Assembly (NCBI GenBank): GCA_938002605.1
Contig: CALLAF010000058.1
Location: 1-37,367 of the forward strand
DNA from: an uncultured Paracoccaceae bacterium
Lineage (GTDB): Bacteria > Pseudomonadota > Alphaproteobacteria > Rhodobacterales > Rhodobacteraceae
DNA length: 37,367 nt
Direction: 5' to 3'
The first letter of the stretch is position 1; each line of letters starts with the position of its first letter. The notes under the pieces are model-generated. The model made no database searches. It was not told the DNA's origin and saw only the letters and a list, made by a program, of their open reading frames with translations. Made by a program: the position numbers and the translations under genes. Positions 25,245 through 34,091 of the stretch are shown here, piece by piece.

Positions 25245-26345
25245 TTGTCAGAAGCCAAGAGCGACACGGCGTTCGTAGAATTTGAACGCGTACAAAAAAG
25301 TTATGACGGCGAAAATCTCGTTGTAAAAGATCTAAACCTATCTATGCCGAAAGGCGAGTTTCTTACAATGCTTGGGCCATCAGGGTCCGGCAAAACAACC
25401 TGCCTGATGATGCTCGCAGGGTTTGAAACGGCAACGCACGGCGCGATCCGGCTTGATGGTGTTTCGATCAACAACATCCCACCGCACAAACGCGGCATTG
25501 GCATGGTGTTCCAAAACTACGCGCTTTTCCCGCATATGACGGTGGCCGAAAACCTGTCCTTCCCTTTGGAAGTGCGCAAAATCGGCAAGACGGACCGCGA
25601 AGAGAAAGTGATGCGCGCGCTTGGCATGGTGCAAATGCAAGATTTTGCGGGTCGCCGCCCTGCCCAGCTTTCGGGTGGTCAACAACAACGGATCGCACTT
25701 GCGCGGGCTTTGGTGTTTGAACCCGAACTTGTCTTGATGGATGAGCCACTGGGCGCGCTAGACAAGCAACTGCGCGAAACGCTGCAGTTCGAGATCACAA
25801 AACTGGCCCATGATCTAGGGATCACCGTTGTTTACGTGACCCATGACCAAACCGAAGCGCTGACCATGTCCGACCGCGTTGCGGTGTTCGAAAATGGTCG
25901 CATTCAACAATTGGCACCGCCAGACGAATTGTACGAAGCGCCTCACAACAGCTTTGTCGCGCAGTTCATTGGTGAAAATAACACGCTCGAAGGCGTTGTT
26001 CAGGAAATTCGGGGCGATAGCTGTATCGTAAAGCTTGATAGCGGCGATGTGATTGACGCAATGCCTGTGAATGTTAGCACTGTCGGCGAACGGACAAAGG
26101 TATCGATCCGCCCAGAACGGGTAGAGTTCGACAAGTCCCGCCTGAGCCCTGATGCACATACCCTAAAAGCCGAAGTTCTGGAATTCATCTATATGGGTGA
26201 CATCTTCCGCACGCGGCTACGCGTTGCAGGAACCGACGACTTCGTCATTAAATCACGCAACGCCCCCGATCAGGTCCGCCTGACGCCGGGCAGCCAGATC
26301 GAAATTGGCTGGCTTGCACAAGATTGCCGCGCGCTAGACGCGTAG
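25245..26345 (+). CDS. potA: Spermidine/putrescine-type ABC transporter ATP-binding protein (PotA-like)
   Basis: 366 residues. Walker A GPSGSGKTT, signature LSGGQQQRIALARAL, Walker B LVLMDEPLGALD, switch H in VYVTHDQTEA. A C-terminal TOBE_2 domain follows (about 275-366). Start: TTG at 25245, with GGGGGAG 5 bases upstream, giving the usual opening S-E-A-K-S-D; a TTG 36 bases earlier lacks such a site. First gene of a five-gene operon with the binding protein, a DUF1330 protein and two permeases. It energises import of a polyamine or similar cationic or small organic solute; the substrate is not proven. Confidence 0.93.
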   Translation: MSEAKSDTAFVEFERVQKSYDGENLVVKDLNLSMPKGEFLTMLGPSGSGKTTCLMMLAGFETATHGAIRLDGVSINNIPPHKRGIGMVFQNYALFPHMTVAENLSFPLEVRKIGKTDREEKVMRALGMVQMQDFAGRRPAQLSGGQQQRIALARALVFEPELVLMDEPLGALDKQLRETLQFEITKLAHDLGITVVYVTHDQTEALTMSDRVAVFENGRIQQLAPPDELYEAPHNSFVAQFIGENNTLEGVVQEIRGDSCIVKLDSGDVIDAMPVNVSTVGERTKVSIRPERVEFDKSRLSPDAHTLKAEVLEFIYMGDIFRTRLRVAGTDDFVIKSRNAPDQVRLTPGSQIEIGWLAQDCRALDA

Positions 26346-26362
26346 CGGCTGAAACAGAGGTG

Positions 26363-26379
26363 GCCTTCACCCGGAAGGC
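26363..26379 (+). repeat. Short stem-loop between potA and potD
   Basis: GCCTTC-ACCCG-GAAGGC (6-bp stem, 5-base loop) lies in the 76-bp gap between the ATPase and binding-protein genes. No T-run follows, so it is not a clear terminator; it may tune mRNA processing so that potD is expressed more strongly than potA. Confidence 0.4.
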
Positions 26380-26421
26380 TGGCTCAAATGCAATAATCCG
26401 GGTAAATTACGGGAGACTACA

Positions 26422-27528
26422 ATGAAACTATCAAAAGCACTCATGGCTACTTCGGCCCTGACGCTGGTTGGTTCTGCTGCATTTGCAGACGGCCACATGG
26501 CAGACGAGATGACTATCGTAAGCTGGGGCGGTGCATATTCTGCGTCACAACAAGCTGCTTACCATGACCCCTATTCCGAAAATACTGGCGTCACCATCAT
26601 TAACGACGAAAGCTCGAATGAAGCCGTTGCGAAACTGCGCGCGATGAACGAAGCGGGCAACATCACTTGGGATGTTGTTGACGTGGTCGCGGCTGACGCA
26701 ATGCGCCTTTGCGACGAAGGCCTTGCGCTTGAAATCGACGCTGATGAACAACTGGCCCCAGGCGACGATGGTTCTTCTGCCTCTGACGACTTTGGTGATT
26801 TGCTTGTATCTGACTGCTTTATCCCGCAGATCGTTTACTCGACAACTGCTGGCTACCGGACTGATTTGGTTGGCGACACACCACCAACATCCATCTGTGC
26901 GATGTTCGATCTTGAAGCTTATCCAGGTATGCGTTCGCTTGAAAAGCGCCCAATCAACAACATGGAATGGGCTTTGCTGTGCGACGGTGTTGCAAAAGAA
27001 GACATTTATGACGTGCTGGAAACCGAAGAAGGCCAAGCACAGGCATTCGCCAAGCTCGACACAATCAAAGACAGCGTCGTTTGGTGGTCCGCGGGTGCAG
27101 ATACCCCACAATTGTTGGCTGATGGCGAAGTCGTCATGGGTACAACATACAATGGCCGTCTGTTCAGCCTGATCGCTGAGCAAGAGCAGCCCGTTGCGAT
27201 GCTATGGGATGCGCAGGTTTATGACCTTGACGGTTGGATCATTCCTACGGGCCTCAGCCCAGAGCGTGAAGCACGCGCATTGGACTACATCTACTTTGCG
27301 ACAGACACACAGCGTCTTGCTGACCAAGCGAAATACATCTCTTACGGTCCTGCACGTGCATCATCTGCGCCACTCGTAGGTACACACGCAACATTGGGTA
27401 TCGATATGGCGCCACATATGCCAACCGATCCTGCAAACGCGACAAACACCTTCTTGCAAAACTACGAATGGTGGGCTGATTACCGCGACGATCTGGATGC
27501 AAAATTCCAGAGCTGGCTCGCACAATAA
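26422..27528 (+). CDS. potD: Spermidine/putrescine-type ABC transporter substrate-binding protein (PotD-like)
   Basis: 368 residues with a Sec signal peptide (about 1-22, ending SAAFA-D). The mature protein opens with DEMTIVSWGGAYSASQQAAYHDPYSENTGV, a pattern of the PotD/PotF (extracellular solute-binding family 1/8) group, and has NITWDVVDVVAADAMRLCDEG and WSAGADTPQLLADGEVVMGTTYNGR. Codon use in this gene looks more biased than in its neighbours, as expected for an abundant periplasmic protein. The ATG is preceded by CGGGAG. A strong stem-loop follows the stop. The true ligand may be a polyamine or another small solute. Confidence 0.92.
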   Translation: MKLSKALMATSALTLVGSAAFADGHMADEMTIVSWGGAYSASQQAAYHDPYSENTGVTIINDESSNEAVAKLRAMNEAGNITWDVVDVVAADAMRLCDEGLALEIDADEQLAPGDDGSSASDDFGDLLVSDCFIPQIVYSTTAGYRTDLVGDTPPTSICAMFDLEAYPGMRSLEKRPINNMEWALLCDGVAKEDIYDVLETEEGQAQAFAKLDTIKDSVVWWSAGADTPQLLADGEVVMGTTYNGRLFSLIAEQEQPVAMLWDAQVYDLDGWIIPTGLSPEREARALDYIYFATDTQRLADQAKYISYGPARASSAPLVGTHATLGIDMAPHMPTDPANATNTFLQNYEWWADYRDDLDAKFQSWLAQ

Positions 27529-27538
27529 GCCTTAATAA

Positions 27539-27570
27539 TTGCGCAAGGTGGGGCGACCTGCCTTGCGCAA
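27539..27570 (+). repeat. Strong stem-loop between potD and the DUF1330 gene
   Basis: Perfect 10-bp arms TTGCGCAAGG (27539-27548) and CCTTGCGCAA (27561-27570) enclose a 12-base loop. It starts 11 bases after the potD stop. Only CTTT follows, so termination would be partial. Such hairpins after binding-protein genes commonly protect the upstream message from exonuclease or attenuate the permease genes. Confidence 0.7.
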
Positions 27571-27592
27571 CTTTCATCCACGGGAATTCAAG

Positions 27593-27880
27593 ATGCCAAA
27601 AGGCTATATCATCGGCCATATCACGGTGAACAGTCCTGACGCTTACCAGGAATACATCATCAAAGACACGCCCATGATCGCAGCCTACGGAGGCAAACCC
27701 ATTGTCCGCGGCGGCCAAAACGAAGTGCCTGAAGGCACAGAATTTGATCGCCACGTCATCTTTGAATTTCCTGACTACGCAAGCGCTAAGGCGCTGTATT
27801 ATTCCAAAGAATACCAAGAGGTCGCGCGCATTCGCCGCGAAAACGCAACAAGCATGATCATCTTGGTCGAAGGGGTTTAG
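27593..27880 (+). CDS. DUF1330-family small protein
   Basis: 95 residues. The family pattern is clear: KGYIIGHITVNSPDAYQEYI, AAYGGKPIVRGGQNEVPEG, VIFEFPDYASAKALYYSKEYQEVARIR. DUF1330 proteins are dimeric ferredoxin-like alpha+beta barrels with no settled function. ATG at 27593, with GGGAA 7 bases upstream; the frame is open slightly earlier but only through the stem-loop. It lies between potD and potB, 5 bp before potB, so it is made from the transport operon. A role in handling the imported solute, for example as a cofactor-free enzyme, is possible but unproven. Confidence 0.85.
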   Translation: MPKGYIIGHITVNSPDAYQEYIIKDTPMIAAYGGKPIVRGGQNEVPEGTEFDRHVIFEFPDYASAKALYYSKEYQEVARIRRENATSMIILVEGV

Positions 27881-27885
27881 AACAC

Positions 27886-29499
27886 ATGGCAGAGCAAGTC
27901 CTTGCCGCCGACGGCACACCGCTCAAGGCGAGCCTCAACCGCGCATTGCGCCGCCAAAAGATGCGCGCGCTGATCCTGATTTTACCTCTTCTTCTGTTTA
28001 TTCTAGCGACATTCATCTACCCGATCGGGCAGATGCTGTTCCGCTCGGTCGAAAACGGTATTGTGGGCGAAACCATCCCACGCACCGTTGTCGCCCTTGA
28101 TGATTGGGACACGCAGGCAAATGATCTGCCACCTGCCCCGGTGTTTGACGCGCTTGCTAAGGATTTGGCCGTCGCTGTCGAACTTAAAGAACACACACGT
28201 TTGGGCAGCCGCCTGAACTACGAACTGTCGGGTATTTCATCGCTGTTCCGCAAAACGGGCCGCCGGGTCGATGATATTGGTGAAATCTACACCGATCAAC
28301 TGATCGCACTTGATCCCGCTTGGGAGAATCCGGCCACATGGGTCACGCTGATGGCGGACCCCGATTGGATCACCGCACAAGCCGCATGGGACGGCGAAGG
28401 GGATGAGCCCGCCTTTGTTATGTCCGCAACAGCGATTGACCTACTGCCGCAAACGGCCGACATCTACGCCGATTTCGTCCGCGTCATCCAATCCGAAGAC
28501 AATGATAGCCCGACCGAAGAAGAACCATGGCATATCGTATCCTTGGCGCTATACCAAGATTTGATTGCTTCGCCGTCGGTCGACATTCCCGGCCCGCTTG
28601 GCGGTCTTGTAAGCACAGCTGCGGCTGCGGCGCCAAGCTTTGAAACCGAAGACGTCATCGCGACATTTGCCGATGTCGACGACGATTGGACAAACCCGGA
28701 CGTTTGGGAAACCATCTATACTTATAGCCCAGCCTACACGAACGGCTATTTCTTGAACGCGATTGATTTGCAAAAGACCACAGACGGCGTTGAATGGCAG
28801 CCCGAAAACGAACAAGTCTATCTGACCCTGTTCTTGCGCACGATGATCATGTCGCTGACAATCACCTTTAGCTGCATTCTACTGGGCTACCCTGTTGCAT
28901 GGATGCTGGCGAACCTACCGGCACGCAAGGCGAACCTGTTGATGATCCTTGTATTGCTGCCGTTCTGGACATCTTTGTTGGTGCGTACATCTGCATGGAA
29001 GGTTCTGCTGCAAAACCAAGGGGTCATCAACGACCTGCTAGTCTGGGTTGGGTTTATTGCTGATGACAATCGGCTTGCGCTAATCAACAACGCCACGGGC
29101 ACAGTGATCGCCATGACGCATATCCTGCTGCCGTTTATGATCTTGCCGCTTTATTCCGTGATGCAGACCATTCCGATCAGCTATCTGCGTGCGGCGAAAT
29201 CACTGGGTGCCACCAATTGGACAGCCTTCTGGCGGGTCTATTTTCCGCAATCCGTACCCGGCATCGGGGCGGGATCGATCCTCGTGTTTATCCTATCGAT
29301 TGGCTATTATATCACGCCTGAAATCGTGGGCGGCACCAAAGGTGTCTTTATCTCGAACCGGATCGCTTATCACATCTCAAGCTCGCTCAACTGGGGCTTG
29401 GCGGCTGCATTGGGCGCAATCCTTCTGGCAATCGTTCTGGCGCTATACTGGGCCTATGACCGGATCGTCGGCATCGACAACGTGAAACTAGGAGGCTGA
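27886..29499 (+). CDS. PotB-like ABC permease with a large extra periplasmic domain
   Basis: 537 residues; PotB is normally about 280-300. The first membrane helix is at about 27-50 (ALILILPLLLFILATFIYPIGQMLF). The second begins only near residue 312 (YLTLFLRTMIMSLTITFSCILLGYPVAWML). The roughly 260 residues between are hydrophilic, acidic and contain no membrane segment; by the known topology of the family they face the periplasm. From there on it is a standard MetI-type permease, with the EAA loop SYLRAAKSLGATNWTAFWRVYFPQS and four more helices. The inserted part resembles no domain I know. It follows the DUF1330 gene by 5 bp and precedes potC by 4 bp. Confidence 0.9.
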   Translation: MAEQVLAADGTPLKASLNRALRRQKMRALILILPLLLFILATFIYPIGQMLFRSVENGIVGETIPRTVVALDDWDTQANDLPPAPVFDALAKDLAVAVELKEHTRLGSRLNYELSGISSLFRKTGRRVDDIGEIYTDQLIALDPAWENPATWVTLMADPDWITAQAAWDGEGDEPAFVMSATAIDLLPQTADIYADFVRVIQSEDNDSPTEEEPWHIVSLALYQDLIASPSVDIPGPLGGLVSTAAAAAPSFETEDVIATFADVDDDWTNPDVWETIYTYSPAYTNGYFLNAIDLQKTTDGVEWQPENEQVYLTLFLRTMIMSLTITFSCILLGYPVAWMLANLPARKANLLMILVLLPFWTSLLVRTSAWKVLLQNQGVINDLLVWVGFIADDNRLALINNATGTVIAMTHILLPFMILPLYSVMQTIPISYLRAAKSLGATNWTAFWRVYFPQSVPGIGAGSILVFILSIGYYITPEIVGGTKGVFISNRIAYHISSSLNWGLAAALGAILLAIVLALYWAYDRIVGIDNVKLGG

Positions 29500-29503
29500 T
29501 CAG

Positions 29504-30388
29504 ATGAGCTTGCCAATCTATGCAACCACCGGTCAAAAGATCTGGTATTATACCTTCCGCGTGATCGTGGGCCTGATCCTGTTTTTCTTGATCGCCCCAA
29601 TCATCATTATCATCCCGCTGTCGTTCAACGCGCAGGATTTCTTTACCTTTACCCCGGAAATGTTGGCGCTGGACCCCGAAGGCTATTCGCTGAAACACTA
29701 CCGGGACTTCTTTTCTAATCAGGACTGGATTCGCCCGCTGAAGAACTCTCTGATCATTGCGCCTTTTGCGACGATCATTTCGGTATCTTTAGGCACTTTG
29801 GCAGCGATTGGGCTTTCACAATCACACGTGCCGTTTCGGCGCGGAATCATGGCCATCCTGATTTCACCAATGATCGTTCCGCTCATCATTTCGGCGACAG
29901 GCATGTTCTTTTTCTACAGCCAAATGGGTCTGTGGATGGAAAACACATTCGGGATATCAAAATCCCTGTCGGGCTATATCAAAGTGATTTTGGCCCATGC
30001 GGCGCTTGGTATTCCTTTTGTGATTATTACCGTGACCGCAACGCTTGTCGGTTTCGACCAATCCCTGACGCGCGCAGCCGCCAACATGGGTGCGACACCA
30101 ACGGTCACGTTTTTCCGGGTACAAATGCCGCTGATCCTGCCCGGCGTGATCTCGGGCGGCTTGTTCGCCTTCATCACGTCCTTTGACGAAGTCGTCGTCG
30201 TGCTATTCGTAGGTGCGGCGGCCCAAAAAACCCTGCCGTGGCAAATGTTCACAGGGCTGCGCGAACAGATCAGCCCAACGATCCTCGCGGTGGCGACTGT
30301 GCTGGTTGGAATTTCGATCCTCTTGCTGGCAACGGTTGAACTGCTCCGGCGCCGATCAGAACGGCTGCGCGGTATGTCACCGACCTAA
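29504..30388 (+). CDS. potC: Spermidine/putrescine-type ABC permease (PotC-like)
   Basis: 294 residues, six hydrophobic segments, normal PotC length. The first loop contains LDPEGYSLKHYRDFFSNQDWIRPLKNSLIIAPFAT, typical of PotC (...F...W..a..NSL), and the EAA loop is SLTRAAANMGATPTVTFFRVQMPLILPG. It pairs with the enlarged PotB-like subunit. GGAGG lies 8 bases before the ATG. Last gene of the operon; a terminator stem follows 22 bp after the stop. Confidence 0.92.
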   Translation: MSLPIYATTGQKIWYYTFRVIVGLILFFLIAPIIIIIPLSFNAQDFFTFTPEMLALDPEGYSLKHYRDFFSNQDWIRPLKNSLIIAPFATIISVSLGTLAAIGLSQSHVPFRRGIMAILISPMIVPLIISATGMFFFYSQMGLWMENTFGISKSLSGYIKVILAHAALGIPFVIITVTATLVGFDQSLTRAAANMGATPTVTFFRVQMPLILPGVISGGLFAFITSFDEVVVVLFVGAAAQKTLPWQMFTGLREQISPTILAVATVLVGISILLLATVELLRRRSERLRGMSPT

Positions 30389-30410
30389 TACCGCGACATA
30401 TGAATGCACG

Positions 30411-30438
30411 AAGGCAGACCTATCTGAGTCTGCCTTTT
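30411..30438 (+). terminator. Terminator of the pot operon (between convergent genes)
   Basis: Perfect 9-bp arms AAGGCAGAC (30411-30419) and GTCTGCCTT (30428-30436) with an 8-base loop, running into TTTT on the plus strand. It fills the 53-bp gap between potC and the convergent AEC gene; the A residues at the other side are few, so it acts mainly on the plus strand. Confidence 0.8.
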
Positions 30439-30441
30439 GCG

Positions 30442-31371
30442 TTAAGGAAGGATATGCAGCCAAGCCCAAACGGTTACAATCGACAACCCGGTCCCCATCA
30501 GGACGGCAGAGGCCGCAACCCGCTTAGCCCGCCCATACATATTGGCAAACACATAGGCGTTGATCCCCGGTGCCATCGCGCCGGTCATCACCGCGGACCG
30601 TGTCGCAGATAGGCTAAGATCATTAATATCAGCCAGTAGCCAGACGATGACCGGGTGCATCACCAAAGAGATTGAGACAACAAACATGGTCGCCCGCATG
30701 TCCCCTTCGGGGCGATAGTGATACAGTACCCCACCAAGGCCAAACAGCGCCGCAGGCAAGGCTGCACGCGCAATCAGTCCAATCGCGTCAGTCAAAACCG
30801 TGGGCACGGGCACCCCAGCAACATTCACAAACATCCCGAGGCTGACACCAATAATCAATGCATTGCTAAACATCGCCTTGAGCACCTTGCGCGGCAAGGC
30901 CGCAACGCTGCCCCCCCAATTGCGCGCGATCTCCATCGCGGTGATTCCGACCGCGTAACAAAACGGAGAATGAATTGCGATAATCGCATAGTTCGCCTCA
31001 AGCGCATCAGGGCCATAAGCGCGCTCAGTGATCGGCACGCCCAATAGAAATGAATTGGAAAACAATCCGCAAAACCCAAAGACCACGCAGTCCTGCCAGT
31101 CACGTTGAAAGAGCACACGGCCACCAACGAAACCCACTATGAACCCCGCGACAGCGCCCGTGTAAAACGACCCAAGCAATGCAAAGATAAAGTTTTGCTG
31201 CAAATCCAGTGTCGAGATGGCCGTAAACAGTAGGCACGGAATGGCAAATCCTTGGGTGAATTTCATCAACCCTTCGACGCCGCTTTCAGAAAAATAACCT
31301 TTCCAGACAGCTATATAACCAAACCCGATCACCAAAAATACGGGCATGATAACGTCGATCAATGCGCTCAT
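30442..31371 (-). CDS. AEC-family (auxin efflux carrier-like) transporter
   Basis: 309 residues with about ten hydrophobic segments. Family features: the opening DVIMPVFLVIGFGYIAVWKGYF, FCGLFSNSFLLGVPITERAYG in the first half and VMTGAMAPGINAYVFANMYG in the second, where the broken-helix asparagine/proline positions fall. AEC carriers export or exchange organic anions such as malate; the substrate cannot be told here. It starts 17 bp after the MBL-fold hydrolase gene, so it may be the last gene of the housekeeping chain that begins with the SPOR lipoprotein. Confidence 0.88.
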   Translation of the reverse strand: MSALIDVIMPVFLVIGFGYIAVWKGYFSESGVEGLMKFTQGFAIPCLLFTAISTLDLQQNFIFALLGSFYTGAVAGFIVGFVGGRVLFQRDWQDCVVFGFCGLFSNSFLLGVPITERAYGPDALEANYAIIAIHSPFCYAVGITAMEIARNWGGSVAALPRKVLKAMFSNALIIGVSLGMFVNVAGVPVPTVLTDAIGLIARAALPAALFGLGGVLYHYRPEGDMRATMFVVSISLVMHPVIVWLLADINDLSLSATRSAVMTGAMAPGINAYVFANMYGRAKRVAASAVLMGTGLSIVTVWAWLHILP

Positions 31372-31388
31372 GCGGCAGGTCCTTTGGG

Positions 31389-32192
31389 TTAGGTGACGTC
31401 AAATGTTAGCATCATACCATCATAGGCAGGCTGCACATGCGCGGGGGTTTCAGCAGCGACCGCCGCAAAATCCAGATCATTATGCATATTCGTCAACACT
31501 GCCTGTTTTGGCTGCAGCTTTGCTATCCAATTCAGCGTTTGTTCAAGATGTGCGTGTGACGGGTGCGGCGTGCGGCGCAGCGCGTCGATGATCCAACATG
31601 CCAGCCCATCCAGCTTAGCCCAGGCCGGATCGGGGATTGCGGACACATCCGGGATATAGGCGACATCCCCGAACCGAAACCCAAGCGCGTCGATACCTCC
31701 ATGCGTCACCGTGAACGGGGTGAGCGTGATCGCGCCCCCTGCCCCGTTAATTGTCACATCACCATCCATCTCATGCAGCTTGCAAATCGGCGGGTAAGAA
31801 GAACCAATCGGCGTTTCAAAGATATAGCCAAACCGATCGCGCAGCGCCTTGGCCGTATCAGGATCGGCCCACACGGGTAGCATTTCGCGGGTGTTAAAGA
31901 CGATCATCCGCAGATCATCAATCCCGTGAACATGGTCGGCATGGGCGTGGGTATAAATCACAGCGTCCAAGGTCCCGACGCCCGCGTCGAGCAGCTGGTT
32001 GCGCAGGTCTGGCGACGTATCAATCAAGACCTTCGTTTCACCCTTGCCATTTGATCGGGTCAGCAAGATTGAACACCGCTGCCGACGGTTCTTAGGATTA
32101 TTTGGGTCGCATTCCCCCCATAACCCGCCTAGCCGAGGCACGCCGCCTGACGACCCGCAGCCTAGAATGGTCACGGTGAGGGTATCGCTCAT
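31389..32192 (-). CDS. MBL-fold metallo-hydrolase (PhnP-like)
   Basis: 267 residues. The opening VTILGCGSSGGVPRLGGLWGECDPNNPKNRRQRCS is the hallmark of the PhnP-type branch. The metal-binding motif H-A-H-A-D-H is near residue 82, followed by HGIDDLR. Further ligand histidines are in VTHGGIDALGFRFG and late HPSHAHLEQ. PhnP is a cyclic ribose phosphodiesterase; in this tatD-linked context the substrate of such proteins is not established. Its ATG overlaps the tatD stop by four bases, so the two are translated together. Confidence 0.9.
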   Translation of the reverse strand: MSDTLTVTILGCGSSGGVPRLGGLWGECDPNNPKNRRQRCSILLTRSNGKGETKVLIDTSPDLRNQLLDAGVGTLDAVIYTHAHADHVHGIDDLRMIVFNTREMLPVWADPDTAKALRDRFGYIFETPIGSSYPPICKLHEMDGDVTINGAGGAITLTPFTVTHGGIDALGFRFGDVAYIPDVSAIPDPAWAKLDGLACWIIDALRRTPHPSHAHLEQTLNWIAKLQPKQAVLTNMHNDLDFAAVAAETPAHVQPAYDGMMLTFDVT

Positions 32193-32977
32193 GCCCGTGC
32201 TTTCCAGAACAGCCGATCAAAGTTTTCAGTCGTTTGCCGCGCAAAATCCGCGTATTCCATGCCAAAGGCTTCGGCCCCGACCTTTGCAGTCAGTGTAGAA
32301 AACGCTGGCTCATTGCGCTTGCCACGGTGTGGCGGCGGCGCAAGGTAAGGGCTGTCGGTTTCAACCAAAATCCGGTCAATCGGCGCGGCCGCGAAAATAT
32401 CGCGCAATTCTTGGCTTTTCGGAAAGGCAGCGATCCCGGACATCGACAAATAAAACCCCAGATCAAGTGCAGCCGTCGCCAATGCGGCAGAGCTAGAAAA
32501 ACAATGCATCACACATGAATAGGCCCCATTCGCATATTCTTCGGCCAGAATACGCGCCATATCATCGTCAGCGGCGCGCGCATGGATGATCAGCGGCAGT
32601 TTGGTTTCGCGCGCCGCCGCGATATGCACACGTAGGCTTTGTTGTTGGATGTCCTTGCTTTCGGCGGTGTAGTGGTAGTCAAGCCCGGTTTCGCCGATGC
32701 CTACAAATTTCGGATACTCGGCAAGCGCGACCAATTCATCGACAGTCACCAGTGGCTCTTCGGCAGCGCTCATCGGGTGGGTGCCTGCGGCGTAGAAAAC
32801 AGGGGCGAATTCTTCGGCAATCGCGCGCACTTGGGGTTCCAACCGAAGGCGCGTACAGATGGTCACCATACGTGTGACCCCCGCATCAAGCGCACGCTGG
32901 ATCACAGCGGGACGTTCTGCATCAAAATCGGGAAAATCAAGATGGCAATGGCTATCTACGATGGTGGGCTGTGTCAT
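32189..32977 (-). CDS. TatD-family metal-dependent DNase/hydrolase
   Basis: 262 residues. Metal-binding DSHCHLDF near the N-terminus (HxH), GIGETGLDYHY with the bridging glutamate, PLIIHARAADDD with His, MHCFSS with His, and VETDSPYLAPPPHRGKRNEPAF with the final Asp and the family's PxPHRGxxNEP signature. TatD proteins are 3'-5' exonuclease-like hydrolases involved in DNA repair or turnover. ATG at 32977 with AAAGG 6-7 bases upstream; it begins 10 bp after holB. The frame is open for 20 codons upstream inside holB but is not family-like there. Confidence 0.95.
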   Translation of the reverse strand: MTQPTIVDSHCHLDFPDFDAERPAVIQRALDAGVTRMVTICTRLRLEPQVRAIAEEFAPVFYAAGTHPMSAAEEPLVTVDELVALAEYPKFVGIGETGLDYHYTAESKDIQQQSLRVHIAAARETKLPLIIHARAADDDMARILAEEYANGAYSCVMHCFSSSAALATAALDLGFYLSMSGIAAFPKSQELRDIFAAAPIDRILVETDSPYLAPPPHRGKRNEPAFSTLTAKVGAEAFGMEYADFARQTTENFDRLFWKARA

Positions 32978-32987
32978 GGATTGGCCT

Positions 32988-34091
32988 TTAGGCAGCGACG
33001 CCAAGCGCCGTTTCTTCGATCTTGAAAATGATATCAAGGATCAGCGCGGCAGGGTCAAGGTTCACCGCGCGCCCATGACGTGATCTGTTAGATAGATCCT
33101 GTTGCAACTGTGCCCAATTACGCGCCATCAGGTCATTGGGTGCGATGCGTGCCAGTAGCGCCCCCTCGCCCGGCGCGCCTTCGGTCTTGGGTTGCCCGAG
33201 CAGCCCGGCGCGCGCGGCGCGTGACAAAAACAAATCAATCAGGTCCAGCACCATGCCATAGCGCACATCTGCGGCACGCCCGGTGCAGCTATCAGCAAGC
33301 TTAAGCGCCATCGATCGGTCAATACGCGGCATGCCGTCAAACAAACGGATCAACTCTGCATAAAGCTGCAAGCCGTCATGGTTCAAAAGGCGGATCGCAT
33401 CACCCGCGGACCCACTTGCCAAAGCGGCAAGACCGTCAGCATTTTCGGCATCGTGCCCTGCTTGCGTCAGCGCTTTTTGCAAGTCATCGCTGTCCAACGT
33501 TTTGCAGCGCAAAACACGGCACCGCGACCTGATCGTTGGCAAAAGACGGGATGGTTGATGAGCGATAAGCATGATCACCGTATTCGCAGGCGGCTCTTCA
33601 AGCTCTTTCAAGATCGCATTGGCCGCGTTGCGGTTCAATTCATCGGCCGCATCCACGATGACAACGCGCCGTCCGCCATCTGCTGACGACATCTGGAAAA
33701 ATGTCTTAAGCTTGCGCACGGCATCAACTGTGATTTCGGCACGCAATTTCTTAGTTTTTTCGTCCCAAGGGCGGCGGATCACGGATAAACGCGGATGTGC
33801 GCCCGCCTCCATCAGCCGTGCATCGGGATGTTCAGGATCAACGTCCAGCGTGGGATCGCCAAACAACCCTACCCCTTCGTCAGCCAGCAGAAACGTTGCA
33901 ATTTTCCACGCCAGCGTCGCTTTACCAACGCCACGCGGCCCCGTGATCAACCAGCCCGAATGCATCCGGCCCGATTGAAACGCATCAAGAAAATCCGCCT
34001 CGGCCTGCGCTTGGCCAAACAAATGCCGGGTTTCGCGCGGGTGCGGTGCGCCCTCGATCCGGTCAGGTTCTGGCAGCGTATCGTCGCTCAT
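32988..34091 (-). CDS. holB: DNA polymerase III delta' subunit
   Basis: 367 residues. Clamp-loader AAA+ domain with Walker A GPRGVGKAT near residue 50, RRVVIVDAADELNRNAANAILKELEEPPANT (Walker B equivalent) and the S-R-C motif in PTIRSRCRVLRC. Delta' is part of the clamp loader that places the beta clamp on DNA. Walker A is retained, although delta' of E. coli does not bind ATP. A Zn-binding four-cysteine module seen in some delta' proteins is not evident. The ATG overlaps the tmk stop as ATGA. Confidence 0.93.
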   Translation of the reverse strand: MSDDTLPEPDRIEGAPHPRETRHLFGQAQAEADFLDAFQSGRMHSGWLITGPRGVGKATLAWKIATFLLADEGVGLFGDPTLDVDPEHPDARLMEAGAHPRLSVIRRPWDEKTKKLRAEITVDAVRKLKTFFQMSSADGGRRVVIVDAADELNRNAANAILKELEEPPANTVIMLIAHQPSRLLPTIRSRCRVLRCKTLDSDDLQKALTQAGHDAENADGLAALASGSAGDAIRLLNHDGLQLYAELIRLFDGMPRIDRSMALKLADSCTGRAADVRYGMVLDLIDLFLSRAARAGLLGQPKTEGAPGEGALLARIAPNDLMARNWAQLQQDLSNRSRHGRAVNLDPAALILDIIFKIEETALGVAA

